From Sipunculus nudus (Eukaryota > Annelida > Sipuncula > Golfingiida > Sipunculidae): a stretch of 64,000 bases of DNA. The notes under the pieces were generated by a model that saw nothing but the letters and a program-made list of their open reading frames with translations, was not told the origin of the DNA and made no database searches. The first letter of the stretch is position 1, and every line of letters begins with the position of its first letter. This document shows positions 47,011 through 60,660 of the stretch, piece after piece. A program made the translations under genes and the position numbers. The DNA lies in the NCBI GenBank assembly GCA_026874595.1, contig CM049307.1, forward strand, positions 60,392,870-60,456,869, written 5' to 3'.

Positions 47011-48725
47011 TCACGACCCATGGGTTACTTGTTGTTTTTTTTTTTTTCTTGAACGATTATGCTGGACTGTCACAATACTAATATTTAAAATGTCAACCCA
47101 CGCAAGGATATTGTTCTAGGCCTATGTGTGCATTATTTTCTGAAGATATATGTTGTAAAGCTTTTTTTAGACAGAGGTCTTATTCTTATATTACTTCAAT
47201 AGATCTTGGTGGGACATCACATGTAAGCTATTAGGTCAAATCGAGTACATCTTACGGATCCAATTGCCCATTTTTAAAATTTATATAAAATTTAACATAT
47301 ATTTCATGAACAGTTCACTTCTTCCCATGAATGTGTTGACATTTTTTTACGCCTTTGTCTTTCAAAACCGCCAGTTACGAAACATAAATTACATTCACTG
47401 TCAGAGCGGATAATTCCTGATCACTTCTCTCTAAAATATCAATAGGAAAGGATATAAGTTATATGTGTGGGAATGTAAAATAGTCTAACTCTTCCCAAAT
47501 CGAGGCTTTACCGGAAGTAGTCGCTGCCACTAGAGGACGCGTTGAGGTGTTCCTGGATGGCGGAGTCAGGACGGGGACAGATGTACTAAAAGCTTAAAAA
47601 ATTTGGCGCTCTGAGCCAGCATGGTGATTTTTGGTCGTCATGCGCTCTGGGTGCTCGCGTGCCAGGTTAAGGTTTTTATATATCATCATATTTGCCTCAT
47701 ATTTTACTTCCCGTCTTGTGTGCGAGTTCTCAACACAACTCACACAATCATGAACAGGGCACCTCGGGTGTGGCCATTGCAAAATCGATAATATTTTGGT
47801 GTGGGTCCGGCTGATGATCCGGATCCAGGAGGGATCATATGTGCCGTCACATACGCACGATTGAACACAGGAATATTAAGCGAAAAAGTGAATGCAAACA
47901 CTTACGCTCCAATGAACCTGGAATATGGGCCTCATAAATGAATGAAAACACGGATTGCAATGTATACCCCACATTAAGGACCGCACACCTGACCAAATCC
48001 TTTATACATATTTCTTGTTAGAAATTATAACTCACAAATCCGAGAGCAGAAATTATGTTCAGAATATATCAGTCTAGAAGAAAGATATGTTTCTTACGAA
48101 TTAATGGTAAATTTTGCGAATGTTTCTATTCATAGATTTAAAAAAGATTGCCTGGTTACATTATGCTTTTATTGTATTAATTAATAAGGTTTATGACACT
48201 TTCATATGAATTAATTAAGACCTTTATTCGTATATTGTTTCGGGATACATTTGTAGGGCCATGGCAGGAAGGAGTTCGTGATGTTCTCTCGTTGTTGAGA
48301 GAGGAGTTAAGTTGGGCCATGGCTTTGTCAGGTAACAAACTGAACATACATTTATTTGTTACTGAACCCGAAACTCTTCTTTATTTAAATTAAGTTGACA
48401 GACTTCGCTTTGATCTAACAGACGCATTAGAAATAATATTCACTACTCCTCGGTTCGTTTGATATCAGTTCAGCTACAGTTATTGTAATTAAAAATCATA
48501 ACTGATTCCTCAAGGCCGAAGCGTAGAGAACATATAAACATAATTTCCAATTTTTCGTTCTGTGTCCCGGAATAAATTTTTGGCAGGTACAGATTTATTT
48601 TAAACGTAAGAAGCTATTTTTCGTGTTAACTATAAACTTGCTTTATAGGTGATTGGGCCCCTTTAAATGTACGTTTATGCATGATGCATGGGTAGTAATC
48701 AGAATGGTTCAGATACAAGGAAACG
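47011..48725. other. No gene recognised
   Basis: Unique-looking. A GC-richer patch (47500-47900) and a frame at 48193-48393 (with EGVRDVLSLLREELSWAMAL just before a possible GTAACA donor at 48332) were looked at. Nothing recognisable was found, so an isolated exon cannot be excluded. Confidence 0.35.
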
Positions 48726-51700
48726 TTATTTTGACTGATTTGCTTCTTGAAGTCTCAGCCACGTTGCGGCGTCCAGCTGTAGAAGTCTCTTTGTGAAAGG
48801 TTCTGGTCGGGGAATGAGCTGGAGTAGATCTGACTGGTCGTACCAAACACGGTCCTCCGTCTTTGGCAATACAAATCTATTGTTTCCAACACCTCTCAGA
48901 CATTTTCTGCCTCATCCCCATCGATAGTTTTAACTAGCCCGGCATACATAATACTGTCATACACGAAAGTTGCAAAATGCACCTTCTTTTATTTGTTTCC
49001 CTTCAGGTCTCAGCTCTTCAGTTTCAATGTGGTCATATTCAGATCTCCAAGAAACATTGGCATTGTTTTTGCTGGAATAACAGTCACAACCCAAAATCTG
49101 CTTTGCAAAAACAGCTTAGTAATCTTGTTTTCACGACACCTGGTTCGTCATTAAAAGCAATGCACTGGTCAATCTTCACTATCCCTTTCACTGTTCTGAT
49201 ATCATCTGGCAAACAATTTATCCACTTCTTGGATATTTTGGCCTGTGGCATAGTACAGCAAAACTGAGGTGTTTTTCTTTAGCTCATGGTAAAGTGTTTC
49301 TGCATCAGGTATGTCCGTCCTGTGCGCTATTAACCTGGAAGCAGCTCGTTTTAAGGCTCCGCCAACCCCGTCCGGTGCCCCCTTTCCATGTCCTGCCTCT
49401 GAAAAGTTCCATGATGCTCTAATGAATCGACTTTCAAGAAGGCGTGTTAAAAAAATACAGATTTTCCCGATTTTAGATTGTGTCGTTGGCCCATCACTGA
49501 CGAAATGGATTGTGTCCAGCTGAGGATTGCGAGTTTTGATTTCAGAAAGAATTGGTTTAAGATGAGCCCATATATCGCTAGGGTCATGTCTTGTGCATGA
49601 GGATATGGTGCAAAACGGCAGAGTCTCTCCATCTATATAGGCGACTACAGTATGCAAGGACGCCTGTCGGTGGCTGCCGCCAAAGTGAGCTGATTGGACT
49701 TCAGTAGAGTACCCACTGTTGAAGTTCTCGGCGAAGTTAATGTGAACTGCTCCAGAAGTTTTTGACAGGGTTTCTTTCATCTTTCTGAATTGTGTGAACT
49801 GGTGCTTGAGGTTGTAGATATGTGCGCAAACTCTGTCCAGATCCTTCTGAAAATATTCCAAAAGGTCCCCAAGTTCGGTTTCAACTTTTCCCTTGGCTGT
49901 TATTTTATAATATACGCTCTCTTGCTTCTCATATGATTCCCTCCTCCGTCTCCATTCCCAGCAAAATGTTCTTGCTTCTCCGTCATAATTAATGGTCGGA
50001 ACTTTCTTTTCCCTGCATGTACAGCATTCAAGGTATATGCAGTCTTCGTTGCCACGGTCACATGTGATATGTCCAATAAGAGAAGTGAGATCATTGTTGG
50101 AAACTACTTGAAGTTGCTTAAGTTTGTCTATTTTCATTTTTATGTTTTCTTTTATATGTGTGGTACATCTGCATGTGTCTCTGTCTTCTTGTCGCGGAGG
50201 GATTATCCAGAAAGGTCGGAGTCTTATAGAGAGACTGTATGATATCTTTGATTGTGTTTCTTTGCGGTTCTTTCTGTGTAACTGGTCAAGTGGGTAACAT
50301 TGGAATCTCTTCTGCTTTTTTTATTTTATGCCTGGTTATGCAATCCTTTTTTCCAGAGGACAAACGTGAATTTTCATCCCTGCAAAAACTGAAACAGCAT
50401 CTACCACTTGATTTTTTACAGGATGGGAGAACATGTGCTTTGCGTTTGGTCACACATGCTGTCTGAGCAAGTCTGTTTTTAAAACGGTATACTTGCTTAT
50501 ATACGTTTACCTGATACCAAATCCCGTAGCAGTTTTCTCCCCTTTTTGTGTTTTCTGTTTTAATTTGGCAAGCAGAGTGTTGTGAAAGAGCAGTGTCTTT
50601 CTCATGTTTGAGCTGACAGTTGATCCTTTTAACATACGTGCCGTTTTTGGTTTTGGGGTCAACGTGTTATCACTTTCTATTCCTAAACCACATTTCTTGG
50701 AACGATTTCGTCACTTCAACTGTTTCTTGTATCTTTCTGCCCTCCTTTTCTTTCTTGCTAGGTCACCCTTTAGTTTCGCAACAGTTCTGTAGGCTGCTTT
50801 TTTTCTCTTCTCGGTGATTTTCACTTTTTGTTTATTCCCTAAAAAAAAGTATAGCACATTTAAAGAATTCTATGTACATGGAATAGTAAAACCTTAAGAA
50901 TATTTGTTCTGTACCACCTTTGTAATATATGCTCACTTTTAATCCAAATAAAACAGAAAAACATTTTCATGTAAACATTACTAAACAACTCAAATTAGAC
51001 CGGCTTTTGTGGTCTAGATGCAGAGTACAGGGAAATCGAAGTCGGAAGATCGTGAATTCAACTCTCAGGCGAATCGATTTTCCACGGTCGGCCACCGCCG
51101 AAGGTGAGCGCACTGCAGGCTTAAAGGAAAGTCCGTGCCCCACGGACGAATTTCACTCACAGGCGAGGGGGCCCTCCGTGGTATGACCCAGCGAATGGGA
51201 ATTATTACACAACGAGGTGCGTTATTCTCCAGGACGGTTAACAACAGGATATAAAATGAGAGGATGCGTGTGCTACTACCCTACATGTCATATAGTCCGA
51301 AACCGGAATGAAATTATGCACATATACATATAATTAGCTGACAAGCATAAAAATGGAGGCTAGCTGTTACGACCAACCAAGAAAAGTATTTAAAACTAAA
51401 AAATTAAAAACGCGTCCGATAGGGGGACGAAAATCCTGCATTGAAGACCGTGTTCAAAGTTGGTGCCTTGGAATATTAATTAAATCTGACTTATTCCTGG
51501 AAACTCCAAATATTTATAAAAACGTGGATATTGGGTCATTGCCGTCACTGACTAAGAACATAATTATCGCACAACAATGCCCCTGCCCTTTGATGTACAT
51601 TGGTTTACTGACACCTTTCAGGGAAACGTCACGTTGCGTGTAACGTTGTCGCCGGAGACGTAACGGATAACGAATGACCGTATTGTCACATGACACAAGT

Positions 51701-52263
51701 GCAAGTGGTAATATGTGATATGAAACCCCACAAAACACTTTTCCAGGGTTATTTACGCTTGGATTTACACCAAATTTGAACTTTGTGGACACTTTCACAA
51801 TACCAACCTAAATTATATATTTCAATAACATCCGTTATACCGTCTCTAGAAATCGATCGTGCGGTCACACACACGCATACACACGCAATCGAGTGAAAAC
51901 AATAACCCTCGCTTCGTGCATGCGGGGTTAAAATTCAAAATAAGCCAACATATGCTGGCACGTACTGCTGGAGACTTGGAGCTTTAACTGCTGGACTAGG
52001 GGGAAGTGACAATACGTTCAGCATCTCTGCTTTTCCGTTTTCAAAGATCGGTTTTAGCTCTCTCTCCATTTACTTCTTTGTAACCTTTTCTCTCTTTCAT
52101 TAAGATCTGTTTCTGATTTCTGTTTGCCTTGTTCTCACGCCTTTTCTTCCATCTCAATCTTTCTTTCTCCAAATAATGTAAATAATAATAAATCTTGATC
52201 TTGTTTCATCCTCTCTCTATAATTTTTCATCCTTTCTGCTTGTGTAATCTTTTGGCGTGGCAT
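48726..52263 (-). pseudogene. Broken copy of a metazoan family with an RNase H/transposase-like core
   Basis: Exon 1 runs 52263 to about 51966: ATG, MPRQKITQAERMKNYRERMK, then a Lys/Arg-rich helix and LPPSPAVKAPSLQQ. Exon 2 runs 50838-48726. In order: a basic coiled region (RKKAAYRTVAKL, RRAERYKKQLK); RMLKGSTVSSNMRKTLLFHN; a Cys-rich part; SYSLSIRLRPFWI; DRDTCRC; HINFAENF; HFGGSHRQASLHTVV; FVSDGPTTQSKIGK; EAGHGKGAPDGVGGALKR; LLSCFCKADFG; PKTEDRVWYDQSDLLQLIP; then TAA (48726-48728). Lesions on direct reading: TGA at 50711-50713 and 52041-52043; frame shifts near 52175, 50511, 50318, 49210, 49090, 48995 and 48905. The longest open part is 49202-50137 (311 codons). I recall this family as abundant in molluscs, cnidarians and insects. 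The D/E-type core suggests transposon origin; that is inference. Confidence 0.75.
51000..51274 (+). mobile_element. tRNA-derived SINE, copy 2
   Basis: It lies inside the intron of the broken gene at 48726-52263, in the opposite orientation. The A box is TGGTCTAGATGC (51010-51021) and the B box GATCGTGAATTCAAC (51049-51063). Downstream blocks CAGGCTTAAAGGAAAG, CCGTGCCC, TTTCACTCACA, GTGGTATGAC and GGATATAAAATGAGAGGA match copy 1 at 29842-30140, and both copies end at the same point. Confidence 0.8.
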
Positions 52264-54420
52264 CTCTAAAGTGTAAATAAAACATTTAACATATAGGATA
52301 CTTTTCGTTTTTATAACTATAAATTGTATTTGTCGAGTGTTTTATTATTTGCTGGAATAAATTAAGATAGGCTTACAGTTTAATTACTCTATTGAATATT
52401 TTTTTTATTAAAAAAATAAATCTTAAGTATTAAAGGAAATAAAGATACGACAAAACTCCATCTAAATTATTAAAGTCTGGATTAAAACATCACTTTAAAT
52501 AATTTAAATAAGTTATATCCACCTTGACACCTAAGATTGTTTCAGCACCGTGAATGACTTTCACAACCATTAAATGTGAAATGTAATGGTGTTGACATAT
52601 AATGGTGCTGAACAAAAAATCTGATATATTTATTCTAAGAGTTACTCCTTTAACCTCCTAATTAAGTTTTGGATTTATCTAAATGTTGACGGTGTAGGCG
52701 ATATTTCCAGGTCAAGAAAAAAATCCTTGTGTCCATATCCTTTTGCGAAAATATGGGTAACAATGTTTAAACGTAATAAATATACGGACATTTATTCATA
52801 AATATAACAATTTTAAGTTGTAAAATACGTACCACAATCCTTATACCAATAATGGAGTGTTTATGGAGTCCCTCCTTGACGCGACTTCACTTTGGGCAGG
52901 TTTCAAAAAAGGTGAGACCAATCAACTTCGTAAGTGTCCTAGCGATCAAAGTTATGAATAATTAATGGTGTTGTATAAAAAAGTTGGGACGCACATATTT
53001 TATTAGCGAAAAAAATAAAAACTAGAGGAATGTAATGTTGTTTGCAAGAATTAATTAAAGGATGATACCATCACGCACACTAGGTAAAAAAATTCTAGGG
53101 TTATGTAATTTTATATGAAAATAGGAGGAAATTTAATAACTTACTATGACCTGAGGACACATACTTTTTAGGGACCTTTTAACCTTTAGAGAGAAAGCTC
53201 CTGCCCTGAATTGACATTTTGTGAAATGTATGGGGTTGAAAATGCATATTTGGACAATTCTAACTTTAAAAGCCTGAGCTGATAGGATTTGATAATATAA
53301 ATAATATGATCGTCTGAACGCCAGGGGCATGAATTTTTGCGAAATGGTCCATATATATTCTGTAGAATATGACCCATATTTGCCTAACAACATGGAATAG
53401 CAGTTGCATATTACCTTTATTATGCAAGTGGTATTCATAATTTGACAAAATAAAAAATAAGTATATTTGGCAATATTTGTGCCCATTTAAACAGTCACAC
53501 GAAAACTCTCTGAAAGCAGAGCTCTAGGGCAACCCCTTTCAAAATTGTTAGCTTTCGAAACCAGCGTGCTTGCACGCGTTTTACTATAACTTTTAGTAAC
53601 AACCTCGAAGTTACAAAGAAGCTGGGAGCCTAGAGGCCCACTGCGCAGCATACGAAAACACCTGACAATGCTGAATGGTGAATTAACATGGACTGTAAGT
53701 ACGTAAACAGTGTTTTGTCCCAGCACGGATGTCCCTTTTTATTAATTCCAACAGAGATGAAATAACCAGGGAGGGGTGTTTATATGACCGATTCCTATGG
53801 GCGATAATAAAGGTAAAAAGACGTGGGTGGGATTGGCGGTATCCAAAGACAAAGTTGTGGCTCTGAACTGTGGTAAACACTGAGCCACAGGGCACTGCCT
53901 TCATTTATCTAGCGAACTAAACGTATGGTAATTGTGCATTATAGCGGGTTTTCCCAAATGTACAAATACACTTCATCATATTAATATCATATTGGTTAAA
54001 TTATTGATAATAATTACTATTGACACATTTATCTATATGAAAATAAGGAATATTTATTATGTAATAGTAATACTATTATGAATGGAATATAAGATGTTCA
54101 AAGTTGTATACTGGAGACAATTATGTGTGAAAGGCGGAATAACATCATGACATGACAACAATATGGAATGAAGAATGGGACCTACAGCCGTAATAATCAC
54201 TGATTTCCCAAAATATATACATAATAATAATATGTTCAGCAGGGTTTGCCAGTAGGAAACACCCCCAGCTTTATCCCCTGGCTGGAGCCGGCTTCAGCTG
54301 GCCCAGTCAATACTTCAAAAGTGGCCAGTACTGGCTATTACTGGCTAAAACTCCTTAATATGATGAAAAAAATGTTCCAAACCTATTTAACCACTATAAC
54401 AAAATTTTTTTGAATGTTTT
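52264..54420. other. No gene recognised; one MITE-arm relic
   Basis: AT-rich. At 53855-53925 the 'gtggctctga...gagccacaggg' arm of the 27.4-kb MITE-like element recurs once. Overlapping minus-strand frames at 53133-53904 show no recognisable protein. Confidence 0.45.
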
Positions 54421-54424
54421 TATT

Positions 54425-56667
54425 GGAGAACCTGTGAGCTTATGTGATGGTGCCGTGACGTCTGTCCACTGTCCAAGGTTGGCTGTCCACCATCCAGGGC
54501 TTTAAGTCAGAAACTGTTGGAGCTCACAGCTCTATATTACATGGAAGAATTAGTGACATGTGAAACTCAGTGCCCTAGAGATTATAATTAGATATCTGCA
54601 TTAATTTAAATTTTATAGAGAAAAAGCTTGAAAACCTTTAAAAATCTTCTTCTCTGAAACTATCCAGCTTAATTTTCCAATATTTCACAGAAAATTTCCC
54701 TGGAGCAATATCTCTCAATTTTGTTCATTTGGTTCCAATTTGCCAATTCTGTGATTTTTTACTGAGTTACAGGAAAGTGAAGTCATTTGCATGCTAAAAT
54801 TACAATCTCAGAAACAGCTGGAGCTATCATCATCAAATTTTATGTTAATGTTAGTCAAGTCATATGTGAAATTGAGAAATTGGTGGAGCCACCTGCATTT
54901 TTCTTTTTGGACGTGGGTCAACGGTGCCCGAAGCATACTGAGGGCTACAAAAAACTTCTTATCTGTAAGTGTTAAGCCAAATTGTTTAATATTGCACAGA
55001 AATGTTCCTAGGGTAGTGCTTTCTTAAGTTTGTTGAAATGGTCTCTGTTCAGTGACTTTTGGCTGAGTTATGGGAAGCTGAACTCCCCCAGTTTGCTATA
55101 TCTTCTTATATGAGTTTTTGACTGATGCCACTGAAGCCAGTTTGTTTAATCTTTTACACAATTATCTTATAATAATTGTCTCTAATGGTTCCACATGAAT
55201 GATTTTTGGCTCAATTATGGAGATTGAATTGAGTTATTTTACCATATATGTGAGCTATGTGATGCTGTTACATCTAGCCTGGCACCAGTTTATCAGCATC
55301 TATTACATCATGCCAATAGATATTTAGATTTAAGGTTATCTTTGGTTAATATTGACAAGATTGTTTTTTTTTTAAATTTATGATTTAAATTATTCATCAT
55401 ACCAGGCAATTTTACAATCATGGATATTCAGCTCTCGGTCGCTCTGTAAAGACGACTGTACATGGATTATAAATGATTGGTATCTATACTCAACTTTATT
55501 CAAATATTTGCCATCAATTAGATGTATCTATATTATAATTGACATTCAGTATGCATCTGTAATAATTTTTCCATATATTCCTGATTTCTTTTTTTATTAA
55601 AAGTCAGCTGAAAAGCATTTTGTATTGTGAAAATTTATTTCAAAGTTATTTCAAGTAGAACCACTTTGGTTTACAGATGGCAGCACTTAGTTTACCATTG
55701 GCAGATTGCCAAGATCTGCCAGTGCCTGGATGTTGGCCATTAGCCAAGATGATTTCAGCTCTGTAAATAGTTTTGGCACAATACCTGGATTGGAAGAAGT
55801 GCATCCAGGTATAGGTGAAGAGTTCACTCAGTGCAGTTGCTGCATTCTGTTTATATATGTGGCAGACTGCCCATTGCATCAGATTTGGCAACAAAGTTCA
55901 GCCTGGATCTATTAATAGCTTTGGCAGACTGCCAACTGTGTCAGAATATGCAACAGGTCAAGAGTTCACTCAGTGCAGCCAGGTACAGGTCAAAGAATCA
56001 TTCTAGCCAGGTGCAAGCCAAGAGTTCACTCAGTGCAGTAGCATGAACCAGCAACTTGTCAAAGTTCACTCGGGGCAACTGCCTTTCTCAACTAAGCCTG
56101 ATCAGCCCAGTTCATCAAACTCAAGGGAAGTTTGACGTATTGGCCTGATATTTTGACCTGTCTATGCGTCTTTGATGGCTTTCTCGTTCACAAGACAGGT
56201 GTCGCCCCCCCACAATGACTTTTGCACAGTGAATGCACCTGCATATTTCCACGGAAGAATTTGATACATCAGCCTGAAATTTGGCAAATTTATACATATT
56301 GGACAGCTTTGTCATGTACAAGATTGATGGCGCCACCTACGATAATTTTTGCACAGTATATGTCCGTGCTTATTTCACAGGAGGGCTTTGACATATCAGT
56401 CTGAAATTGGGCATTGGCATATATATAAATCTCTTTGTTGTATACAAGACTGTTAATGCCAGCTAATATCATTTTTGTATTGTGTGCACCCATGCCAGAA
56501 TTTCAGCAGTGATATTTGTGTAATTGTTTCTTGTTCAAAATGTTGAGTACTTTCATCGTTCATATACATGTTACACAGGTACTTGAAAAGTATGGTCCAG
56601 TATTGAAGCATTATACCTGGTGTGTACATCCCATTGCACAGGTTTGCATTAGGCCTGTAGGCCTTGT
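54425..56667 (+). repeat. Repeat family B, tandem unit 1
   Basis: It starts 'gaacctgtgagcttatg', followed by the usual module order (module at about 54803, palindrome variant GGTGGAGCCACC near 54883). Then come 'ataatgg.gattgaattgag', the 'gttcactcagtgcag' minisatellite (55815-56060), two 'gcgccacctacgataatttt'-type sites, and the tail ending AGGCCTGTAGGCCTTG. Confidence 0.8.
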
Positions 56668-59170
56668 TAGCGAACCTGTGAGCTTATGCAATGGTGCGGC
56701 GTTGTATGTCGTGTGTTGTGCGTCATATGTTGTGCGCCATGCGTCGTCTGTACGTTAACCATATGTAGCTCTCTCAAAAACAGCAGGAGCTAGCATCACC
56801 AAATGTTTTACAAATGATCAGTCATCTGAAAAACTCTATCAGATTTTGTTTATTTTTTTCTAAATGCATTTTCTTAGATTTTAAAGGGAAAAAGCTGAAA
56901 AGCTCTAAAAATCTTCTCCTCCGAAACTGTCCAGCCAAATTGTCCAATATTTCACAGAAGTGATTCCTGGAACAATCTCTCTCAAGTTTGTTTGAATGGT
57001 TCCAGTTTGGAGATTTTGGTCAAGTTACAGGAGGTTGAACTTAGTCATCTGTCCAAAAAGCACACTAAAATTAAAATCTCAGAAACGGCTACAGCTATAA
57101 TCACCAAATTGGCTTTCTGGGTTTTGTGGTAGGTGGCACAACAGACATACACATTTGGCTGCAGACATCCAGGCTATTATGCAACACACCTCACTCTATC
57201 TCCCCATGCCACTACCTCACTTCACCTGTCCCACTCTTGATTTTGATGGATACAAGTAGTCTCTTGTTGACTACCCTTATTCTAGTTTTTGTGTTGTTTG
57301 CACCCATGCTAGAATTTCAGCAGTGATGTTTGTTTAATTGTTATTTGTTCTAAGTGTTTAGTACTTGCATTGCTCATATACATGATACACATGTTCTTGA
57401 AAAGTAATGGTCCAGCATTGAAGTGTTTACCTGGTGTAGTCTCATTGCACAGGTTCGCATTAGGCCTGTAGGCCTTGTTTAATGAATTATATGAAACAAA
57501 TTATTCTTAAATCTGCATAATGTTAATCTGTGTTAGAAAACTCAAAGGGTGCATATATTATTCTCAGCTTTTAGAATATGTACATTAAAAATGTTTAAAA
57601 TGATCCTAGGGTAGTGCTTTCTGAAGTTTGTTCAAATGGTCTCAGTTCAGTGACTTTTGGCTAAGTTATGGGAAGCTGAATTTAGTCATATGCCATAACA
57701 GCCCATATTAGCTCAGTGGCTACAAAGATCTTCTTCTCAAAAACCACTGGGCCAAATTCTTAAATCTAACACATTAATTATCCTCAGATGTTGATAATTC
57801 AAGTTTGTTCAAATGGTTTTGGTTCAGTGCTTTATGGCTGAGTTAGGGGAAGCTGAACTTAGCCAGTTTGCTGTGTCTTCCTATATGAGTTATAAACCTG
57901 CAAAACGTTTTTCGACTGATGCCACCGAAGCCAGTTTGTTAAATATTTTACACGAATAATCCCTACAATTATTCTCATTATAAATGTCATTAATGGTTCC
58001 ACATGAATGATTTTTGGCTGAATTATGGAGCTTGAATTGAGTCATTTTACCATATATGTTAGCTGTGTGATGCTGTTACATCTAGCCTGGCACCAGTTTA
58101 TCAGCATCCATTACATCATGCCACTAGACATTTAGATTTCAGGTTATCTTTGGTTAATATTGACAAGAAATTTTTTTTAAAAGCTTTTAAAAAATTTAGA
58201 TTTATGATTTAAGTTATTCATCATACCAGGCAATGTTACAATCATGGATATTCAGCTCTCTGTGGCTATATAAAGACAACTGTATGTGGATTATAAATTA
58301 TTGGTATCCCTACTCAACTTAATTTAAAAATTTGCCATCAATGAGATATATCTGTATTTTAATTTTGCATTCAGTATGTATCCATAATAATTTTACATAT
58401 ATTCCTGATTTCTTTCTTATAAAAAGTCGGCTGAAAAGCATTTTGTATTGGGAAAAGAGATTTCAAAGTTATTACAAGTAGGGACCACTTTTGTGTACAG
58501 ATGGCAGCACTTGGTTTACCATTGGCAGATTGCCAATGCCTTGATGTTGGCCATTAGCCAAGATGATGTCAGCTCTATAAATAGATTTGGCACAGTGCCA
58601 GGATTGGAAGAAGTGCAGCCAGGTATAGGTCAAGAGTTCACTCAGTGCAGTAGCTGCATTCTATTTATAGCTTTGGCAGACTGCCAACTGTGTCAGATTA
58701 TGCAACAGGTCAAGTGCTCACTCAGTGCAGCTAGGTACAGGTCAAAAGTTCACTCAGTCTAGCCAGGTGCAGGTCAAGGGTTCACTCAGTGCAGTAGCTT
58801 GAGGCAGCAATTTTTCACAGGTCACTCGGGGGCAACTGCCTTACTCACCTAAGCCTTGTCAGCCCAGTGCATCAAACTCTGGGGAAGTTTGATGTATTGG
58901 ATTGATATTTTTACCTGTCTATGTGTCTTTGATGGTATTCTCATTTACAAGACAGATGGTGCCACCTACATTGACTTTTGCAGTGTATGCGCCTGCTTAT
59001 TTCTACAGAGGAATTTTATACATCAGCCTAAAATTGGGCATGTTTATACATATCGGGTAGTTTTATAGTGTACAAAACTGGTGGCGCCACCTACAATAAT
59101 TTTTGCACAGTGTATGTCCCTGATTATTTCATAGGAGGGGTTTGTTTGACATACTGGTGGTGCCAGCTAT
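56668..59170 (+). repeat. Repeat family B, tandem unit 2, with family A piece inserted
   Basis: A direct repeat of 54425-56667. It starts TTAGCGAACCTGTGAGCTTA and has an expanded TGTCGTG/TGCGTC region (56700-56755). About 57120-57480 is a piece of the family A leader and the AGGCCTGTAGGCC tail that interrupts the unit. The rest follows unit 1 closely (57600-59160), including the 'cactcagtgcag' minisatellite (58630-58800). Confidence 0.75.
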
Positions 59171-59177
59171 AATCATT

Positions 59178-60660
59178 GTATCCGCCAAAACAGAGTTTTT
59201 AGGATACTATGTTTTCAGTTGGATGCCGATGCTGCCGCCATCGCCATATAGGTTTCCGGAGAACTCCTCCATAACCACTGGGCAGAATTTTATAAAATTC
59301 GGAATTATGATCGGTCACATGTGAACTGCTGCGCCCTCATTTTTGGTTGACCTCTGACCTTTCCTCTCTGTCCAGCGTCCATTTGTGTGTCTGTTTCCAC
59401 ACATAAACCCACATATCTCGGGAACTGTTTGACCGATAAGGCTAAAGATTTTGCACAAATGTAGCCCTTGGAAAGCTTTATAACATACACTTAAAACGGT
59501 GGCGCCACCTGCAACCATTTTTGCACAGTGTCCATCTGTTCATCAGCCTTGGGATAAAAACACTCATATCTCTGCATTGGTTGGACTTATCCACCTGAAA
59601 TTTTGCATGTGTATACATTCTGGACAGCTTTCTTGATTTTATGACAGGTGGTGCCACCTACATTCACGTTTAAGCTGCAGACATCCAAGCTCATATCTTG
59701 GGAACCATTTGACCAGTTGGGCCAAAATTTTGCATGTGTATAGATCTCCCATAGATCTTTATCATATGCAAAAATTGGGGCGCCACCTGCAGCCATTTTT
59801 GCACAGCGTCCATCTGTTCATCTGCCTTGGGATAAAATCACTCATATATCGGCAGTGGTTTGACTTATCCACCTGATATTTTGCGGTTTATACCACTTGA
59901 CAGCTTTCTTGATTTTATGACAGGTGGCGCCACCTACATTCACATTTAAGCTGCAGACATCCAAGCTCATATCTCGGGAACCGTTTGACCAGTTGGACCA
60001 AAATTTTGCATGTGTATAGGTCTCCCATAGCTCTTTATCAAATGCAAAACTGGTGGTGCCACCTGCCACTATTTTTGTACTGTGTCCATCTGTTCATCTG
60101 CCTTGGGATAAAATCACTCATATCTCGGCAGTGGTTTGACATACCCCCCTGAAAATTTGCATGTGTATAGATCTCACATAGCTTTTAATCATACACAAAA
60201 TTGTCGGTGCCATCTGCCACCATTTTTGCACAGCGTCTGTCTGTTTGTCTGCCGTGGGCTAAAATCACTCATACCTAAGTAGTGGTTTGACTAATCCACC
60301 AGAAATTTTGCATGTTTATACATCTTGGATTGCTTTCTGGATTTTTTGGCAGGTGGCACCACCTACATTTATGTATATGCTGCAGACATTCAGGCTTATA
60401 TTTCAGGACTGGTTTGACTTATACCCCTGAAATTTTGCATGTGTATAGATCTCATATCTCTGCATTTGTTGGACTTATCCACCTGAAATTTTGCATGTGT
60501 ATACATCCTGGACAGCTTTCTTGATATTATGACAGGTGGCACCACCTACATTCACGTTAACGCTCCACACATAAACCCATATATCTCATATCCCATATAA
60601 AACCCATATATCTTGGGAACCGTTTAACCGATCCGGAAAAAAAATTTACACAAATGTAGC
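59178..60660 (-). repeat. Repeat family A, inverted copy, hairpin end on the left
   Basis: It reads right to left. The terminal hairpin is at 59178-59207, GCC-rich text at 59228-59246, and the 'cacatgtgaactgctgc' tail at 59310-59345. Then come tandem units with exact palindromes at 59498-59509 and 59923-59934, and variants near 59649, 59777, 60054, 60354 and 60537. A further palindrome (59080-59091) lies just outside. Module spacing agrees with the plus-oriented copies. Confidence 0.85.

Noticed and set aside
51353-51643. 96-codon plus-strand frame inside the intron of the broken transposase-like gene
   Set aside because: No recognisable protein content, and it is not connected to the family text on the minus strand.
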